Origin: Planctomycetota bacterium
GTDB lineage: Bacteria > Planctomycetota > J058
Length of the DNA stretch: 64,000 nt
NCBI GenBank assembly: GCA_023954375.1
Contig: JAMLIC010000018.1
Location: 100,178 to 164,177, forward strand
Reading direction: 5' to 3'
The notes beneath the pieces are model-generated. The model saw only the letters and a program-made list of their open reading frames with translations. It had not been told where the DNA came from and did not search any database. Below, piece after piece: positions 51,876 to 60,004 of this stretch. Position 1 is the stretch's first letter; the number at the start of each line of letters is the position of its first letter. The translations under genes and the position numbers were made by a program.

Positions 51876-51933
51876 TGGTGACCAGCCTTCGATCGGAGCA
51901 GCGAGCGAGGCGAGGGCGCGGAGGCCGAGGCGA
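51876..51933 (-). repeat. 58-base dispersed repeat, copy 2 (inverted)
   Basis: Reverse complement matches 16757-16814 at 56 of 58 positions. Begins TGGTGACCAGCCTTCGATCG. Confidence 0.8.
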
Positions 51934-51973
51934 GGGGGGAGCGCGGGCGGGGGGGATCGGTTTGCCGGATCCC

Positions 51974-52014
<41 letters not shown>

Positions 52015-52049
52015 GCCCGGCATCCGCGTCCGCAGCCGTCGATCACACC

Positions 52050-52505
52050 TCAGGCCAGGTAGCCGCGGATCGTCACCTCGCCCGTCGCCAGGTTCGCCTC
52101 GCCCGTCGCCCAGACCTGCTGCGCGTTGAGCCAGGCGAGGTCCGGGTCGGCCGTGGTCAGCGTCACGTTCTCGCGCAGGCGCACGATCGGCTGGCCCGGC
52201 GCCGGGAGGCCCACGCCGTCGGCCCTCAGGGCGATCCGCTTGCCGTCGGGGGTGGTGAGGCAGCCGCGCAGGTCCAGCTCCATCCGGCCGTCGGCGCGGA
52301 TCGTCAGATGATCGACGCCGCGCAGGTGCCCGCCGAGCCGCCCCCGCACCTCCCCCTCGAAGGGGATGTCCACCCGCAGGCCGCAGGCCGGCGGCGCCTC
52401 GCGGCCGCCCAGGACCGCCGCCATGCTCGCGCCGTACTCGACCGCCGGGCCGAGCCGCACCACGTACTCGTAGAGCAGCTCCGCCCCCTCGCTGAACGCA
52501 CCCAT
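52050..52505 (-). CDS. DUF3237-family protein
   Basis: 151 residues, mostly beta: ELLYEYVVRLGPAVEYG, LRVDIPFEGEVRGRLGGHLRGVDHLTIRADGRMELDLRG, split by turns, and NAQQVWATGEANLATGEVTIRGYLA. This matches DUF3237, small lipocalin-like or barrel proteins of unknown function. ATG at 52505 after GGAGGACGAC. Divergent from the metallo-hydrolase, sharing a 137-base region with a strong palindrome. Confidence 0.8.
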   Translation of the reverse strand: MGAFSEGAELLYEYVVRLGPAVEYGASMAAVLGGREAPPACGLRVDIPFEGEVRGRLGGHLRGVDHLTIRADGRMELDLRGCLTTPDGKRIALRADGVGLPAPGQPIVRLRENVTLTTADPDLAWLNAQQVWATGEANLATGEVTIRGYLA

Positions 52506-52534
52506 TGTCGTCCTCCTCTCGTTCGAGACCATCA

Positions 52535-52601
52535 GGATGTGCGCGGCGCCGCCCCGCCGTTACGCGGGCCGTGTAACGGCCGGCCGCGCCCGCGCACATC
52601 C
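52535..52601. promoter_or_regulatory. Nested palindromes in the divergent DUF3237/metallo-hydrolase interval
   Basis: Inner element 52557-52579 reads CCGTTACGCGG-G-CCGTGTAACGG, 10 of 11 positions symmetric, the size and shape of a dimeric repressor operator. Outer arms GGATGTGCGCGGCGC (52535-52549) and 52586-52601 pair with one extra base. No TetR- or MerR-type gene is adjacent, so the regulator is unknown. Confidence 0.5.
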
Positions 52602-52642
52602 GGATGAGCGCGCGCCACGAGCGCGCTCGAGAGGAGACACGG

Positions 52643-53428
52643 ATGAACGCCCCCGTCGTGCTCGAGCCCCGCCCCTGCGCCCCCGACACCCACGTGGTGA
52701 CCACGCACCTGCCCGTCCCCGGGCTCGGACTGCTGCCGGTCAACGCGTTCGTGATCCGGGCCGCCGAGCCCGTCCTCGTCGACCTGGGCGTGACCGCCCT
52801 GGGCGGCGACTTCGCCGCCGCGCTCGCCCGGGTGGTGGACCTCGAGGAGGTCCGCTGGATCTGGCTCACCCACACCGACCACGACCACGTGGGCGCCCTG
52901 GACGCGCTGCTGGCGGCGGCGCCGCGCGCCACCCTCGTCACGACCTTCCTCGGCCTGGCGAAGCTCGGGCTGCGCGGGCCCTTCCCGGCGGAGCGGACGC
53001 GCCTGCTCGCGCCGGGCGAGCGCCTCGACGTCGGCGACCGGCGCCTCCTGGCGCTGCGGCCGCCGACGTTCGACGCGCCGGAGACGACCGGGCTCCTCGA
53101 CGAGCGGACCGGCGCGCTGTTCTGCGCGGACAGCTTCGGCGCCCCGCTCGGGGCGCCTGCCGAGCGGGCCGAGGACGTCCCCGCGCGGCCGCTGGCCGAG
53201 GGGATCGTGGCCTGGGCCGGGATCGACGCGCCCTGGCTCGGCCTGACCTCGGCGGCCGCCTTCGACGCGGCCCTCGAGGAGACGCGCGCGCTGTCGCCGG
53301 CGGCCGTCCTCGGCAGCCACCTGCCCCCCGCAGGCGGCGCCATGCTCCCGGCGCTCGTCGAGGCGCTGAGCGAGGCACGCGCGGCGCTGGCGTCGGCAGC
53401 GACGACGGCCGCCGCGGCCTGCCCGTGA
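52643..53428 (+). CDS. Metallo-beta-lactamase fold hydrolase
   Basis: 261 residues. LTHTDHDHVGALDALLAAAP replaces the usual HxHxDH by HTDHDH; later LFCADSFGAPLG supplies the bridging Asp and LGSHLPPAGG a His. The middle His position is not obvious (PPTFDAPET), so the site may be partly rebuilt, as in some flavodiiron-like proteins. LVDLGV and NAFVIRAAEPVLVDLG are the fold's first strands. ATG at 52643 follows GAGGAGACACGG. Followed at once by an ECF sigma factor gene. Confidence 0.85.
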   Translation: MNAPVVLEPRPCAPDTHVVTTHLPVPGLGLLPVNAFVIRAAEPVLVDLGVTALGGDFAAALARVVDLEEVRWIWLTHTDHDHVGALDALLAAAPRATLVTTFLGLAKLGLRGPFPAERTRLLAPGERLDVGDRRLLALRPPTFDAPETTGLLDERTGALFCADSFGAPLGAPAERAEDVPARPLAEGIVAWAGIDAPWLGLTSAAAFDAALEETRALSPAAVLGSHLPPAGGAMLPALVEALSEARAALASAATTAAAACP

Positions 53429-53475
53429 TCACCGTCTTGCGCGCCCGGGCACGCCCGCCGATAGTCGGCCCGCTG

Positions 53476-54024
53476 GTGACCGACCCCGCGGGACGGAGCG
53501 ATGCGGACCTGGCGCGCCGGGTGCTGGCCAGCCCTGGCGCGGCCGGCCCGGAGGAGGCCGAGCTCTGCCGGCGCTTCGCCCCGCGCGTGCGGCTGTTCGG
53601 GCTGCGCCACCTGCGCGACGAGGAGGCGGCGCGCGAGCTCACGCAGCGCGTGCTCCTGCTCCTGCTCGAGAAGCTGCGGGCGGGCGAGGTCACGGCGCCG
53701 GAGCGGGTCGCGTCGTTCGTGCTCGGGGTGGCCCGCCGCACCGCCCTCGCCATGCGCCGCGACGGCGCGCGCCTCGCGCCCCTGGAGCCGGACGCCCTCC
53801 CGGCCGGGGCCGCCGCGCCGCCGGACCCGCTGCTGTCGGCGCGGCTGGCGGGCTGCCTGGAGGCGCTCGGCGAGCGGGAGCGCTCGGTCGTCCTCCTCAC
53901 CTTCTATCAGGGGCAGAGCGCGGCCGAGATCGCGGCCGCCCTCGCCCTCTCGGAGGGGAACGTGCGCGTCGTGCGGCACCGCGGGGTCGGGCGGCTGCGC
54001 GCCTGCCTGGAGGGCGCCGCGTGA
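53476..54024 (+). CDS. ECF-type RNA polymerase sigma factor
   Basis: 182 residues. Region 2: RFAPRVRLFGLRHLRDEEAARELTQRVLLLLL; region 4: LGERERSVVLLTFYQGQSAAEIAAALALSEGNVRVVRHRGVGRLRACL, a typical helix-turn-helix (blocks shown run on with gaps of a few residues). Between them a proline-rich linker. GTG at 53476 gives the normal ECF N-terminus; a GTG at 53425 overlapping the hydrolase stop would add 17 residues. Overlaps the following anti-sigma gene by four bases. Confidence 0.88.
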   Translation: MTDPAGRSDADLARRVLASPGAAGPEEAELCRRFAPRVRLFGLRHLRDEEAARELTQRVLLLLLEKLRAGEVTAPERVASFVLGVARRTALAMRRDGARLAPLEPDALPAGAAAPPDPLLSARLAGCLEALGERERSVVLLTFYQGQSAAEIAAALALSEGNVRVVRHRGVGRLRACLEGAA

Positions 54025-54608
54025 GCTGCGCGGCGCCGCTGTCGCTCGAGGCGCTGCTCGCCTACCGCCAGGGCGAGCTCGACGACGCCGCGGCCGGGGA
54101 GGTCGAGGAGCACTACTTCGCGTGCGCCGCCTGCGCGGCCGCGCTGGCGTGGCTGGAGGGCCTCCGGGCCGGCGTGGCGGGGCTCGTCGGGGCGGGCGCC
54201 GTATCGGCGGCCGTCACGGGCGCGCTGGTCGAGCGGGCCGCGGCGCAGGGGCTGCGGGTGCGGACCTACCGGCTGGCGCCGGGCGGGCGGGTCGCCTGCA
54301 CGGCCGCCCCGGAGGACGACCTCGTGGCCATCCGCCTGGCCGTGGACGCGCCGCCCGGCGAGGGGGTCGACCTCGTCGCGGAGGTCGTCGACGTGGCCAG
54401 CGGCGGGCGGCTCTCGCGGCGCACGGAGGACGTGGTCGTCGACCGCGCCGCCGGGGAGGCGGTGCTCGTCTACGCCGGCGCGCAGGTGCGCGCCTTCCCG
54501 CGCACGCGCTGGGAGCTGGAGCTCCGCGCGCGGGGCCCCGCGGCCCGCGCGCTCGGGACGTACACGCTCGAGCACACGCCGTGGGAGGAGCTGCCGGACC
54601 CCGCCTGA
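54021..54608 (+). CDS. Zinc-finger anti-sigma-like protein
   Basis: 195 residues. The N-terminus has LEALLAYRQGELDDAAAGEVEEHYFACAACAAAL written with the zinc motif HYFACAAC (HxxxCxxC) of anti-sigma ZAS domains. No strong transmembrane helix: the GLVGAGAVSAAVTGALV stretch is weak. The rest (85-190) is a beta-rich domain with no recognised family. GTG start overlapping the sigma stop makes a sigma/anti-sigma pair, probably cytoplasmic and reacting to redox or metal through the zinc site. Confidence 0.78.
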   Translation: MSCAAPLSLEALLAYRQGELDDAAAGEVEEHYFACAACAAALAWLEGLRAGVAGLVGAGAVSAAVTGALVERAAAQGLRVRTYRLAPGGRVACTAAPEDDLVAIRLAVDAPPGEGVDLVAEVVDVASGGRLSRRTEDVVVDRAAGEAVLVYAGAQVRAFPRTRWELELRARGPAARALGTYTLEHTPWEELPDPA

Positions 54609-54665
54609 GCCGCTTGCACGCCGGCCCGTCCCCTGGGAACCTGGCCGCGCTCCGAGGGAGGACCG

Positions 54666-55196
54666 ATGGTCGAGACGACGATCAAGCGCCTCATCCGCGA
54701 CGTGCCCGACTTCCCGAAGCCCGGGATCCTGTTCAAGGACGTCACGCCGCTCCTGGCGGACGCGCCGGCCCTGGCGCGGGTCGTCGACGCGCTCGCCGAG
54801 CCCTACCGGCAGAACGGCAAGCCGACGGTCGACCGCGTGCTCGGGATCGAGTCGCGCGGCTTCATCTTCGGCACCCCCGTCGCCCAGCGCCTGGGCGTCG
54901 GCTTCGCGCCGATCCGCAAGCCGGGCAAGCTGCCCTGGAAGACGGTCTCGGAGTCCTACGCGCTCGAGTACGGCGAGGACCGGATCGAGCTGCACGAGGA
55001 CGCGGTGCACGAGGGCGAGCGGGTGCTGATCGTGGACGACCTGCTGGCGACCGGCGGCACGCTCACGGCGGCGTGCCGGCTGGTGGAGCGGCTCGGCGGG
55101 CAGGTGGCCGGGTGCGCGGTCGTGATCGAGCTCGGGTTCCTCGACGGGCGCAAGCGGCTGGGCGAGCGGCCCTTGCACTCGCTCGTCACGTTCTGA
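54666..55196 (+). CDS. apt: Adenine phosphoribosyltransferase
   Basis: 176 residues, standard length. Makes AMP from adenine and PRPP. IRDVPDFPKPGILFKDVTPLL at the N-terminus (quoted in part as VPDFPKPGILFKDVTPLL), VLGIESRGFIFG, RKPGKLPWKT, and the PRPP loop VLIVDDLLATGGTL. GGGAGG lies five bases before the ATG. Confidence 0.96.
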   Translation: MVETTIKRLIRDVPDFPKPGILFKDVTPLLADAPALARVVDALAEPYRQNGKPTVDRVLGIESRGFIFGTPVAQRLGVGFAPIRKPGKLPWKTVSESYALEYGEDRIELHEDAVHEGERVLIVDDLLATGGTLTAACRLVERLGGQVAGCAVVIELGFLDGRKRLGERPLHSLVTF

Positions 55197-55232
55197 CAGC
55201 AGGCTTCATTCGAGTTGATCGGACCACGCACG

Positions 55233-55278
55233 CCGCGCGGGGCGGGGTACGCGCGTCGGCCGCCGACGCCCCGCGCGG
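55233..55278. terminator. GC hairpin between apt and the convergent cNMP gene
   Basis: CCGCGCGGGGCG (55233-55244) pairs perfectly with CGCCCCGCGCGG (55267-55278). Lacks a T tract. An 18-base match to 43115-43132 follows at 55286-55303. Confidence 0.45.
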
Positions 55279-55342
55279 GCGGGGGGCGCGTGACCGGCGC
55301 TGCTCCCTGTAGGGTGAGGACCGTTGGCAGAAACTTGAGATA

Positions 55343-55891
55343 TTAGAACGACCAGTCCCTGAACAGCGTCTGCCGGAACTCCTGCAGCTCCGCCAGCTTC
55401 GTCGCCCGGCGCTCGGGCGAGACGGAGTCGAGCACGCGCAGGAGCTCGTCCTCCACGCGGCGCAGGCGCCCGGCGATCAGCTTCGCGAAGTTGTGGATGA
55501 CCTTGTAGGCCGCGATGTCGCCCTTGTCGAGCATGGCCTGGAAGGCCTCGCCGTCGATCTTGTTCAGCCGCGTCTCCTCGAGGGCGGTGGCCCACGCCGA
55601 GCGCGGCCGCTTGCCGAGGAACGACATCTCGCCGAAGACCGAGCGGTTCGAGAGCGTGGCGATCGTCGTCGTGTGGCCGGGTGACGGGATGCGGATGTCC
55701 ACGCGCCCGTCGAGGATGATGTAGAAGCCGTCGCACGGGTCGCCCGGCTTGAAGATCTCGCGGTGCCCCGGCACCGTCAGCTCCTGCGTGATGCGCAGGA
55801 TCCGCCCCGTCTCCTGCCCCGTGAGGTTGGAGAAGATGGGGATCTGGTGGAAGCGCTCGGTCTTGCGCAGCTCCTTGCGGTCGAACTCCAC
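55343..55891 (-). CDS. Cyclic-nucleotide-binding domain protein without DNA-binding domain
   Basis: 182 residues. A CRP-type beta roll (about 15-135): IFSNLTGQETGRIL, REIFKPGDPCDGFYIILDGRVDI, VFGEMSFLGKRPRSAWATAL, the phosphate-binding cassette (GEMSFLGKRPRSA, with Glu and Arg as in nucleotide binders). The C-terminal 45 residues are helical (HNFAKLIAGRLRRVEDELLRVL) with no helix-turn-helix. It starts 18 bases after the glutamate dehydrogenase stop, same strand, so it may regulate that enzyme or another partner. Confidence 0.85.
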   Translation of the reverse strand: MEFDRKELRKTERFHQIPIFSNLTGQETGRILRITQELTVPGHREIFKPGDPCDGFYIILDGRVDIRIPSPGHTTTIATLSNRSVFGEMSFLGKRPRSAWATALEETRLNKIDGEAFQAMLDKGDIAAYKVIHNFAKLIAGRLRRVEDELLRVLDSVSPERRATKLAELQEFRQTLFRDWSF

Positions 55892-55909
55892 GCTCGCTCC
55901 TGATCGGGG

Positions 55910-57133
55910 CTAGACGCCGCTGAGGACGGTCGCCTTGCCGACGCGGCCGATCGCCACGATGAACGCGGCCGTCCGCATCGAGATGTTCTTCGAGCGGGCC
56001 AGGTCCCACACGGTCTTGAAGCTGCGCTCCATGTAGCGGTGCAGCTTGCCCTGGATCTCCTCGAGCTCCCAGCGGAACTGCTGGATGTTCTGCACCCACT
56101 CGAAGTAGCTGACGATGACGCCGCCGGCGTTGGCCAGGATGTCCGGCACGACGAGGACGCCCCGCTTGTCGAAGATCTCGTCGGCCTCGGGCGAGGTCGG
56201 CGCGTTCGCCGCCTCGATGATCGTCTTCGCCTTGATGAGGTGGGCGTTCTCCTTGGTGAAGACGTTGCCCAGCGCCGCCGGCACGAGCACGTCGACGTCG
56301 AGGTAGATGAGCTCGTCGCGGTCGAACGGCTCCGCGTGCGGGAAGCCGGCGAGCGTCCGGTGCTCGGCCACGTACTGGAGCAGCGCCGGGATGTCGATCC
56401 CCTGGCGGTTGATCACGGCCGAGTTCACGTCGGAGATGGCGACGACCTTGCCGCCGCGCAGGGCCAGGTGGCGCGCCAGGTGGCTGCCCACGTTGCCGAA
56501 GCCCTGGATGGCGAAGGTCTTGTCCGCGATCGTCCCGCCGGTGCGCTTGATCACCTCGGCGATCACGTAGGTGCAGCCGAGGCCGGTGGCCTCCTCGCGC
56601 CCGGGCGACCCGTGCAGCTCGACCGGCTTGCCCGTGACGACGGCCGGCGCGAAGCCGTGGATGCGCGAGTACTCGGTCATGATCCACGCCATGGTCTGGG
56701 CGTTGGTGTTCACGTCCGGCGCCGGGATGTCGCTGTAGGGGCCGATCGTCTCGTGGATCTCGGAGACGAACTTGCGCGTGATGCGCTCGACCTCGCCCGG
56801 CGAGAGGCGGGTCGGGTCGCAGTCGATCCCGCCCTTGGCGCCGCCGAACGGCAGCTCCACGACGGCGGTCTTCCACGTCATGAGGGCGGCGAGGGCCGAG
56901 CTGTGGTCCTCGTCGACCGTCGGGTGGTAGCGGAGGCCGCCCTTGCAGGGGCCGCGGGCGCGGTTGTGCTGGACGCGGAAGCCCGTGAAGGTGCCGAGCT
57001 CGCCCGAGTCGAGCTCGACCACGATCTCGACCTTCACCAGGCGCTGCGGCTTCTCGAGCAGGCGCTGGATCCGCTCGCCGATCCCCATCACCTGGGCGGC
57101 GCGCCGGAAGTAGTAGCTCGTCTCGGAGAACAC
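55910..57133 (-). CDS. Glu/Leu/Phe/Val dehydrogenase, glutamate dehydrogenase-like
   Basis: 407 residues. Reversible oxidative deamination of glutamate (or a branched amino acid) with NAD(P). FRVQHNRARGPCKGGLRYHP, the catalytic Lys in PFGGAKGGIDCDP, PDVNTNAQTMAWIMTEYS, nucleotide motif IQGFGNVGSHLA and NAGGVIVSYFEWVQNIQQF. The size and the PDVNT segment fit NAD-type bacterial GDH. GTG start at 57133 after GGAGG; a TATGAT lies near 57162 as a possible -10. Confidence 0.93.
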   Translation of the reverse strand: MFSETSYYFRRAAQVMGIGERIQRLLEKPQRLVKVEIVVELDSGELGTFTGFRVQHNRARGPCKGGLRYHPTVDEDHSSALAALMTWKTAVVELPFGGAKGGIDCDPTRLSPGEVERITRKFVSEIHETIGPYSDIPAPDVNTNAQTMAWIMTEYSRIHGFAPAVVTGKPVELHGSPGREEATGLGCTYVIAEVIKRTGGTIADKTFAIQGFGNVGSHLARHLALRGGKVVAISDVNSAVINRQGIDIPALLQYVAEHRTLAGFPHAEPFDRDELIYLDVDVLVPAALGNVFTKENAHLIKAKTIIEAANAPTSPEADEIFDKRGVLVVPDILANAGGVIVSYFEWVQNIQQFRWELEEIQGKLHRYMERSFKTVWDLARSKNISMRTAAFIVAIGRVGKATVLSGV

Positions 57134-57275
57134 ACGGCCTCCACGGGGCCTGGGCGCCGGATCATACCCCCGCGCCGACCCGAGGCAACGTCCCGGGCGC
57201 CCGTGGCGGCGCGCCCAGTGGATCGCCGTCGGCCGCGCCTCTACAATGCGCCGACCGAGGGGGGGCAGGCGCAGG

Positions 57276-58109
57276 GTGAAGGTCCTGGCGGCGGTCGGCG
57301 ATCCCGCGTTCGTGGGCGAGCTCCAGGGCAAGGAGCGCGGCCTCGAGGTCAGCGCGGCCACGAGCATGGAGGAGGCCACGGGCCTCCTCCAGGAGCACGA
57401 GCCGGCGTTCGTCGTCGTCGACGAGCGGCTGCCGTTCGCGCACGAGCTGACGATCGCCATCAAGAGCGAGGTCGACGGCCCCGACCGCGACCGGATCCCG
57501 GTCGTCGCGCTCGAGCAGCCCGGCGGCGGCGGGGCCGGCGTGCGCTGCCTGCCCGACCTGCGCTTCGGCGCCGCGACCCCGGCGGGCGACGTCGTCCAGG
57601 CGGCGAAGGCGCTCGTCATGCGACGCGCGCGCCAGCGGCGCCTCTTCGACCAGGAGCTGGTGCTCGACGTGCGCACGGAGCCCGAGGCGGTGGAGCTCAC
57701 GGGCGACGTGTTCGACCGGCTCATGCAGATCGCCGGCTACGCCGAGGAGGAGCAGGTGCGCCTCGGCCACACGTTCCGGGAGGCCCTCGGCAACGCCGCC
57801 GAGCACGGCAACAAGAACGACCCGGCGCGCCGGATCGTCGTCAACTACCTGCGCTCGGCCGACCGGATCACGGTCGTGATCACGGACGAGGGGCCGGGCT
57901 TCGACACGGCGGCGTTCCTCGCCCGCGCCGAGCAGGTCTCGGCGCTCGAGCACACGCGCTCGCGGCGGGCCAACGAGGTGCGGCCGGGCGGGCTGGGCGT
58001 CTTCATCATGAAGCAGACCTGCGACCGGATCGGCTTCAACGGCGCGGGCAACGCGATCTACCTGATGAAGTACCTCCCGGGGCACGCGCCGCCGTCCGGC
58101 GTCGGCTAG
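57276..58109 (+). CDS. Receiver-like domain fused to an RsbW-type ATPase
   Basis: 277 residues. Residues 1-115 look like a receiver domain without clear phosphorylation site (KVLAAVGDPAFVGEL, FVVVDERLPFAHE). Residues 150-270 are a GHKL ATPase of the RsbW/anti-sigma serine-kinase type: FREALGNAAEHGNKND (N box), VVITDEGPGFD (G1), GGLGVFIMKQTCDRI (G2). Such proteins switch partner proteins or anti-anti-sigma factors. The GTG at 57276 is preferred because an ATG at 57246 falls inside a TACAAT hexamer likely to be the promoter. Confidence 0.82.
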   Translation: MKVLAAVGDPAFVGELQGKERGLEVSAATSMEEATGLLQEHEPAFVVVDERLPFAHELTIAIKSEVDGPDRDRIPVVALEQPGGGGAGVRCLPDLRFGAATPAGDVVQAAKALVMRRARQRRLFDQELVLDVRTEPEAVELTGDVFDRLMQIAGYAEEEQVRLGHTFREALGNAAEHGNKNDPARRIVVNYLRSADRITVVITDEGPGFDTAAFLARAEQVSALEHTRSRRANEVRPGGLGVFIMKQTCDRIGFNGAGNAIYLMKYLPGHAPPSGVG

Positions 58110-58110
58110 C

Positions 58111-58674
58111 GTGGCCGCGGCCGCCTCGCCCTACGCCGTGCGCCGGCAGGCGGTGACCGGGGCGGCGGGCACGGTGCTCGTGGCCGTCTTCCCGCTCGAG
58201 GGCGGCGGCGCCGCCTGCCTGCAGCTCCAGGACGAGGGGGCGCTGCGCCGCGGCGGCGTCTACCTGCTGGCCGAGGACGACCCCGCGGCGCCGGGCGTGG
58301 CGCCCCGCTTCGAGGAGCTGTTCGGCGAGCTCGCCGCCAAGGCCAGGGACCCGCGCCTGCGCGCGGCGCTCGAGCGCCTCCTGCGCGAGGGGCAGGCGGC
58401 GGCGGTCGCCACGCGGCCGCGCCTCGACCCGCCCGCGCTCGAGCGCCTCCTCGCGGTGGGGCGCGCGGCCGCCCGGCTCGACCGACGCCGGGCGCGGCCG
58501 GCGCCGGGCGCCCTGTCGATCGAGGCGACCGTGGTCGCCTGCACCCTGATCTTCGTGTCCGAGGAGGAGCGCTACCCGCCGCCGCGCTGGCGCGGCAGCC
58601 TGGTGGCGCTCGAGACCCTCCTCGAGGTGCTGGGCGCGTCGAACCCCAGCCGGGGCAACGCGCCGCCGGGTTGA
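58111..58674 (+). CDS. Hypothetical protein
   Basis: 187 residues, unrecognised. A beta-rich first 60 residues (GTVLVAVFPLEGGGAACLQL) is followed by charged helices (ELAAKARDPRLRAALERLLREG) and a hydrophobic strand (ATVVACTLIFVSEEERY). The GTG start is one base after the RsbW-like gene's stop, so the two are co-expressed and probably share a signalling role. Confidence 0.55.
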   Translation: MAAAASPYAVRRQAVTGAAGTVLVAVFPLEGGGAACLQLQDEGALRRGGVYLLAEDDPAAPGVAPRFEELFGELAAKARDPRLRAALERLLREGQAAAVATRPRLDPPALERLLAVGRAAARLDRRRARPAPGALSIEATVVACTLIFVSEEERYPPPRWRGSLVALETLLEVLGASNPSRGNAPPG

Positions 58675-58695
58675 GTGGTGGCGGCGCGGGCGGCC

Positions 58696-58704
58696 TGGTA
58701 GACT
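58696..58704 (+). promoter_or_regulatory. Extended -10 (TGGTAGACT) before the FHA-GAF gene
   Basis: TGG-TAGACT 60 bases upstream of the GTG at 58765. No clear -35. Confidence 0.4.
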
Positions 58705-58764
58705 CGGCAATCTTAGGGCCCGCCGAAGGTTACGCCGTCCCAGGCCGGGTCGAGGGGTCGGGTC

Positions 58765-59853
58765 GTGGAGCTCCCCACGCTCGTCGTGATCGCCGAGAAC
58801 AAGCCGCCGGTCCGCCTCCCCATCCGCGGCGAGCTGGTCCTCGGCCGCGACCCCGAGTGCAGCGTGGCGATCGACGACGGCTACCTGTCGCGCCGCCACT
58901 GCCTCGTGGCGTGCCGCGGCGAGCAGGTCGTGATCAAGGACCTGTCCTCCTACAACGGCACGTGGGTGAACGGCCAGCGGATCCACGAGGAGTGCTTCGT
59001 CCTCCCGGGCGACGTGCTCAAGGTGGGCCGCACGCGCCTGTTCGTGGACTTCGGCGACGACGGCCAGAGCGCGTCGCTGCACATCTACGCGGCGAACCTC
59101 GAGCACAAGACGGGCGTGCAGCCGGTGTCGCGCGAGAAGGCGCCCGAGCTGGCGGCGGCCTACCAGGGGCTTGCCGGGCCGCCCCCGGCCTACGAGCCGG
59201 GGCTCGAGTCGTCGCGCGGGTTGGGCCCCCAGACGCGCCGGCAGCGGCGCCCCGTGCGCCCCGACGACAAGACGCCGATCCCGCCCGCCCCGGTGACGGA
59301 GAGCGCGGTGAACCGGAGCCGCTCGTCGTCGGGTCAGCGGCCGCTCTCCCGCGAGCGCGAGGGCATGCGCGCGCTGGCGCAGATCACCCGGGCGCTGGCG
59401 AGCGCCACCGACGTGCACGAGTTCCTCGACTACGTCCTCTCGCGCGTCCTCGAGGTGATCCCGGCCGAGCGCGGCCTGGTCATGCGCCTCGACCCGGAGC
59501 GGCGCGGGCTCTACACGGAGTGCGTGAAGAGCGCCCTGCCGCAGGTCGACGACCAGACGGCCCTCCGCCAGGGGATCAGCCACACGATCGCGCGCAAGGT
59601 GGTGCGCGAGCGCGTGTCGGTCCTGGTCGACGACGCCGTGCTCGACCAGCGCTTCAAGCAGGCGTCCTCGGTGCAGGACCTGCAGATCCGCTCGATCCTC
59701 TGCGTCCCCCTGTGGCTCGGGGAGCGCATCTCGGGGCTGATCTACCTCGACCACATGCTGAACGCGTACGCGTTCACCGAGTCCGACCGCGACCTGCTCG
59801 TCGCCGCGGCGAACCTGGCGGCGCTCGGGCTGGAGCGGCTGGCGGGGCGGTAG
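58765..59853 (+). CDS. FHA-GAF signalling protein
   Basis: 362 residues. FHA domain (20-100): LVLGRDPECSVAIDDGYLSRRHC and DLSSYNGTWVNGQRI, with the Arg, Ser and Asn that bind phosphothreonine. A basic/proline linker, then a GAF domain (about 200-360): LSRVLEVIPAERGLVM, CVPLWLGERISGLIYLDHM. No output domain, so it may be an adaptor between a Ser/Thr kinase and another effector. GTG start with GAGGGG upstream. Convergent with the FHA-GGDEF gene, which has the same FHA-GAF beginning. Confidence 0.9.
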   Translation: MELPTLVVIAENKPPVRLPIRGELVLGRDPECSVAIDDGYLSRRHCLVACRGEQVVIKDLSSYNGTWVNGQRIHEECFVLPGDVLKVGRTRLFVDFGDDGQSASLHIYAANLEHKTGVQPVSREKAPELAAAYQGLAGPPPAYEPGLESSRGLGPQTRRQRRPVRPDDKTPIPPAPVTESAVNRSRSSSGQRPLSREREGMRALAQITRALASATDVHEFLDYVLSRVLEVIPAERGLVMRLDPERRGLYTECVKSALPQVDDQTALRQGISHTIARKVVRERVSVLVDDAVLDQRFKQASSVQDLQIRSILCVPLWLGERISGLIYLDHMLNAYAFTESDRDLLVAAANLAALGLERLAGR

Positions 59854-60004
59854 CGAGCGCCTTATCAGGTCGAGGGTACAGCGCCTCGACTGTCATGGGA
59901 CACGGGGGCAACGAAGATCCACGAAGGCCACGGAGCCTCGCCGCCGCAGCTCTCCGTGCCCTCCGTTCGCCTTCGTGTCCGATCTTCGACCGGCCTGGAC
60001 GCCC
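59854..60004. other. Short interval containing the dispersed palindrome
   Basis: 150 bases between two convergent genes. Almost filled by the palindrome at 59912-59988; nothing else seen. Confidence 0.6.
59912..59988. repeat. Dispersed palindrome with GAAGATC/ACGAAGG/CACGGAG blocks
   Basis: CGAAGATC-CACGAAGG-CCACGGAG on the left is mirrored by CTCCGTG...CCTTCGTG...GATCTTCG on the right. Related in its CACGGAG unit and in its convergent-gene location to 3429-3504. Confidence 0.7.
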
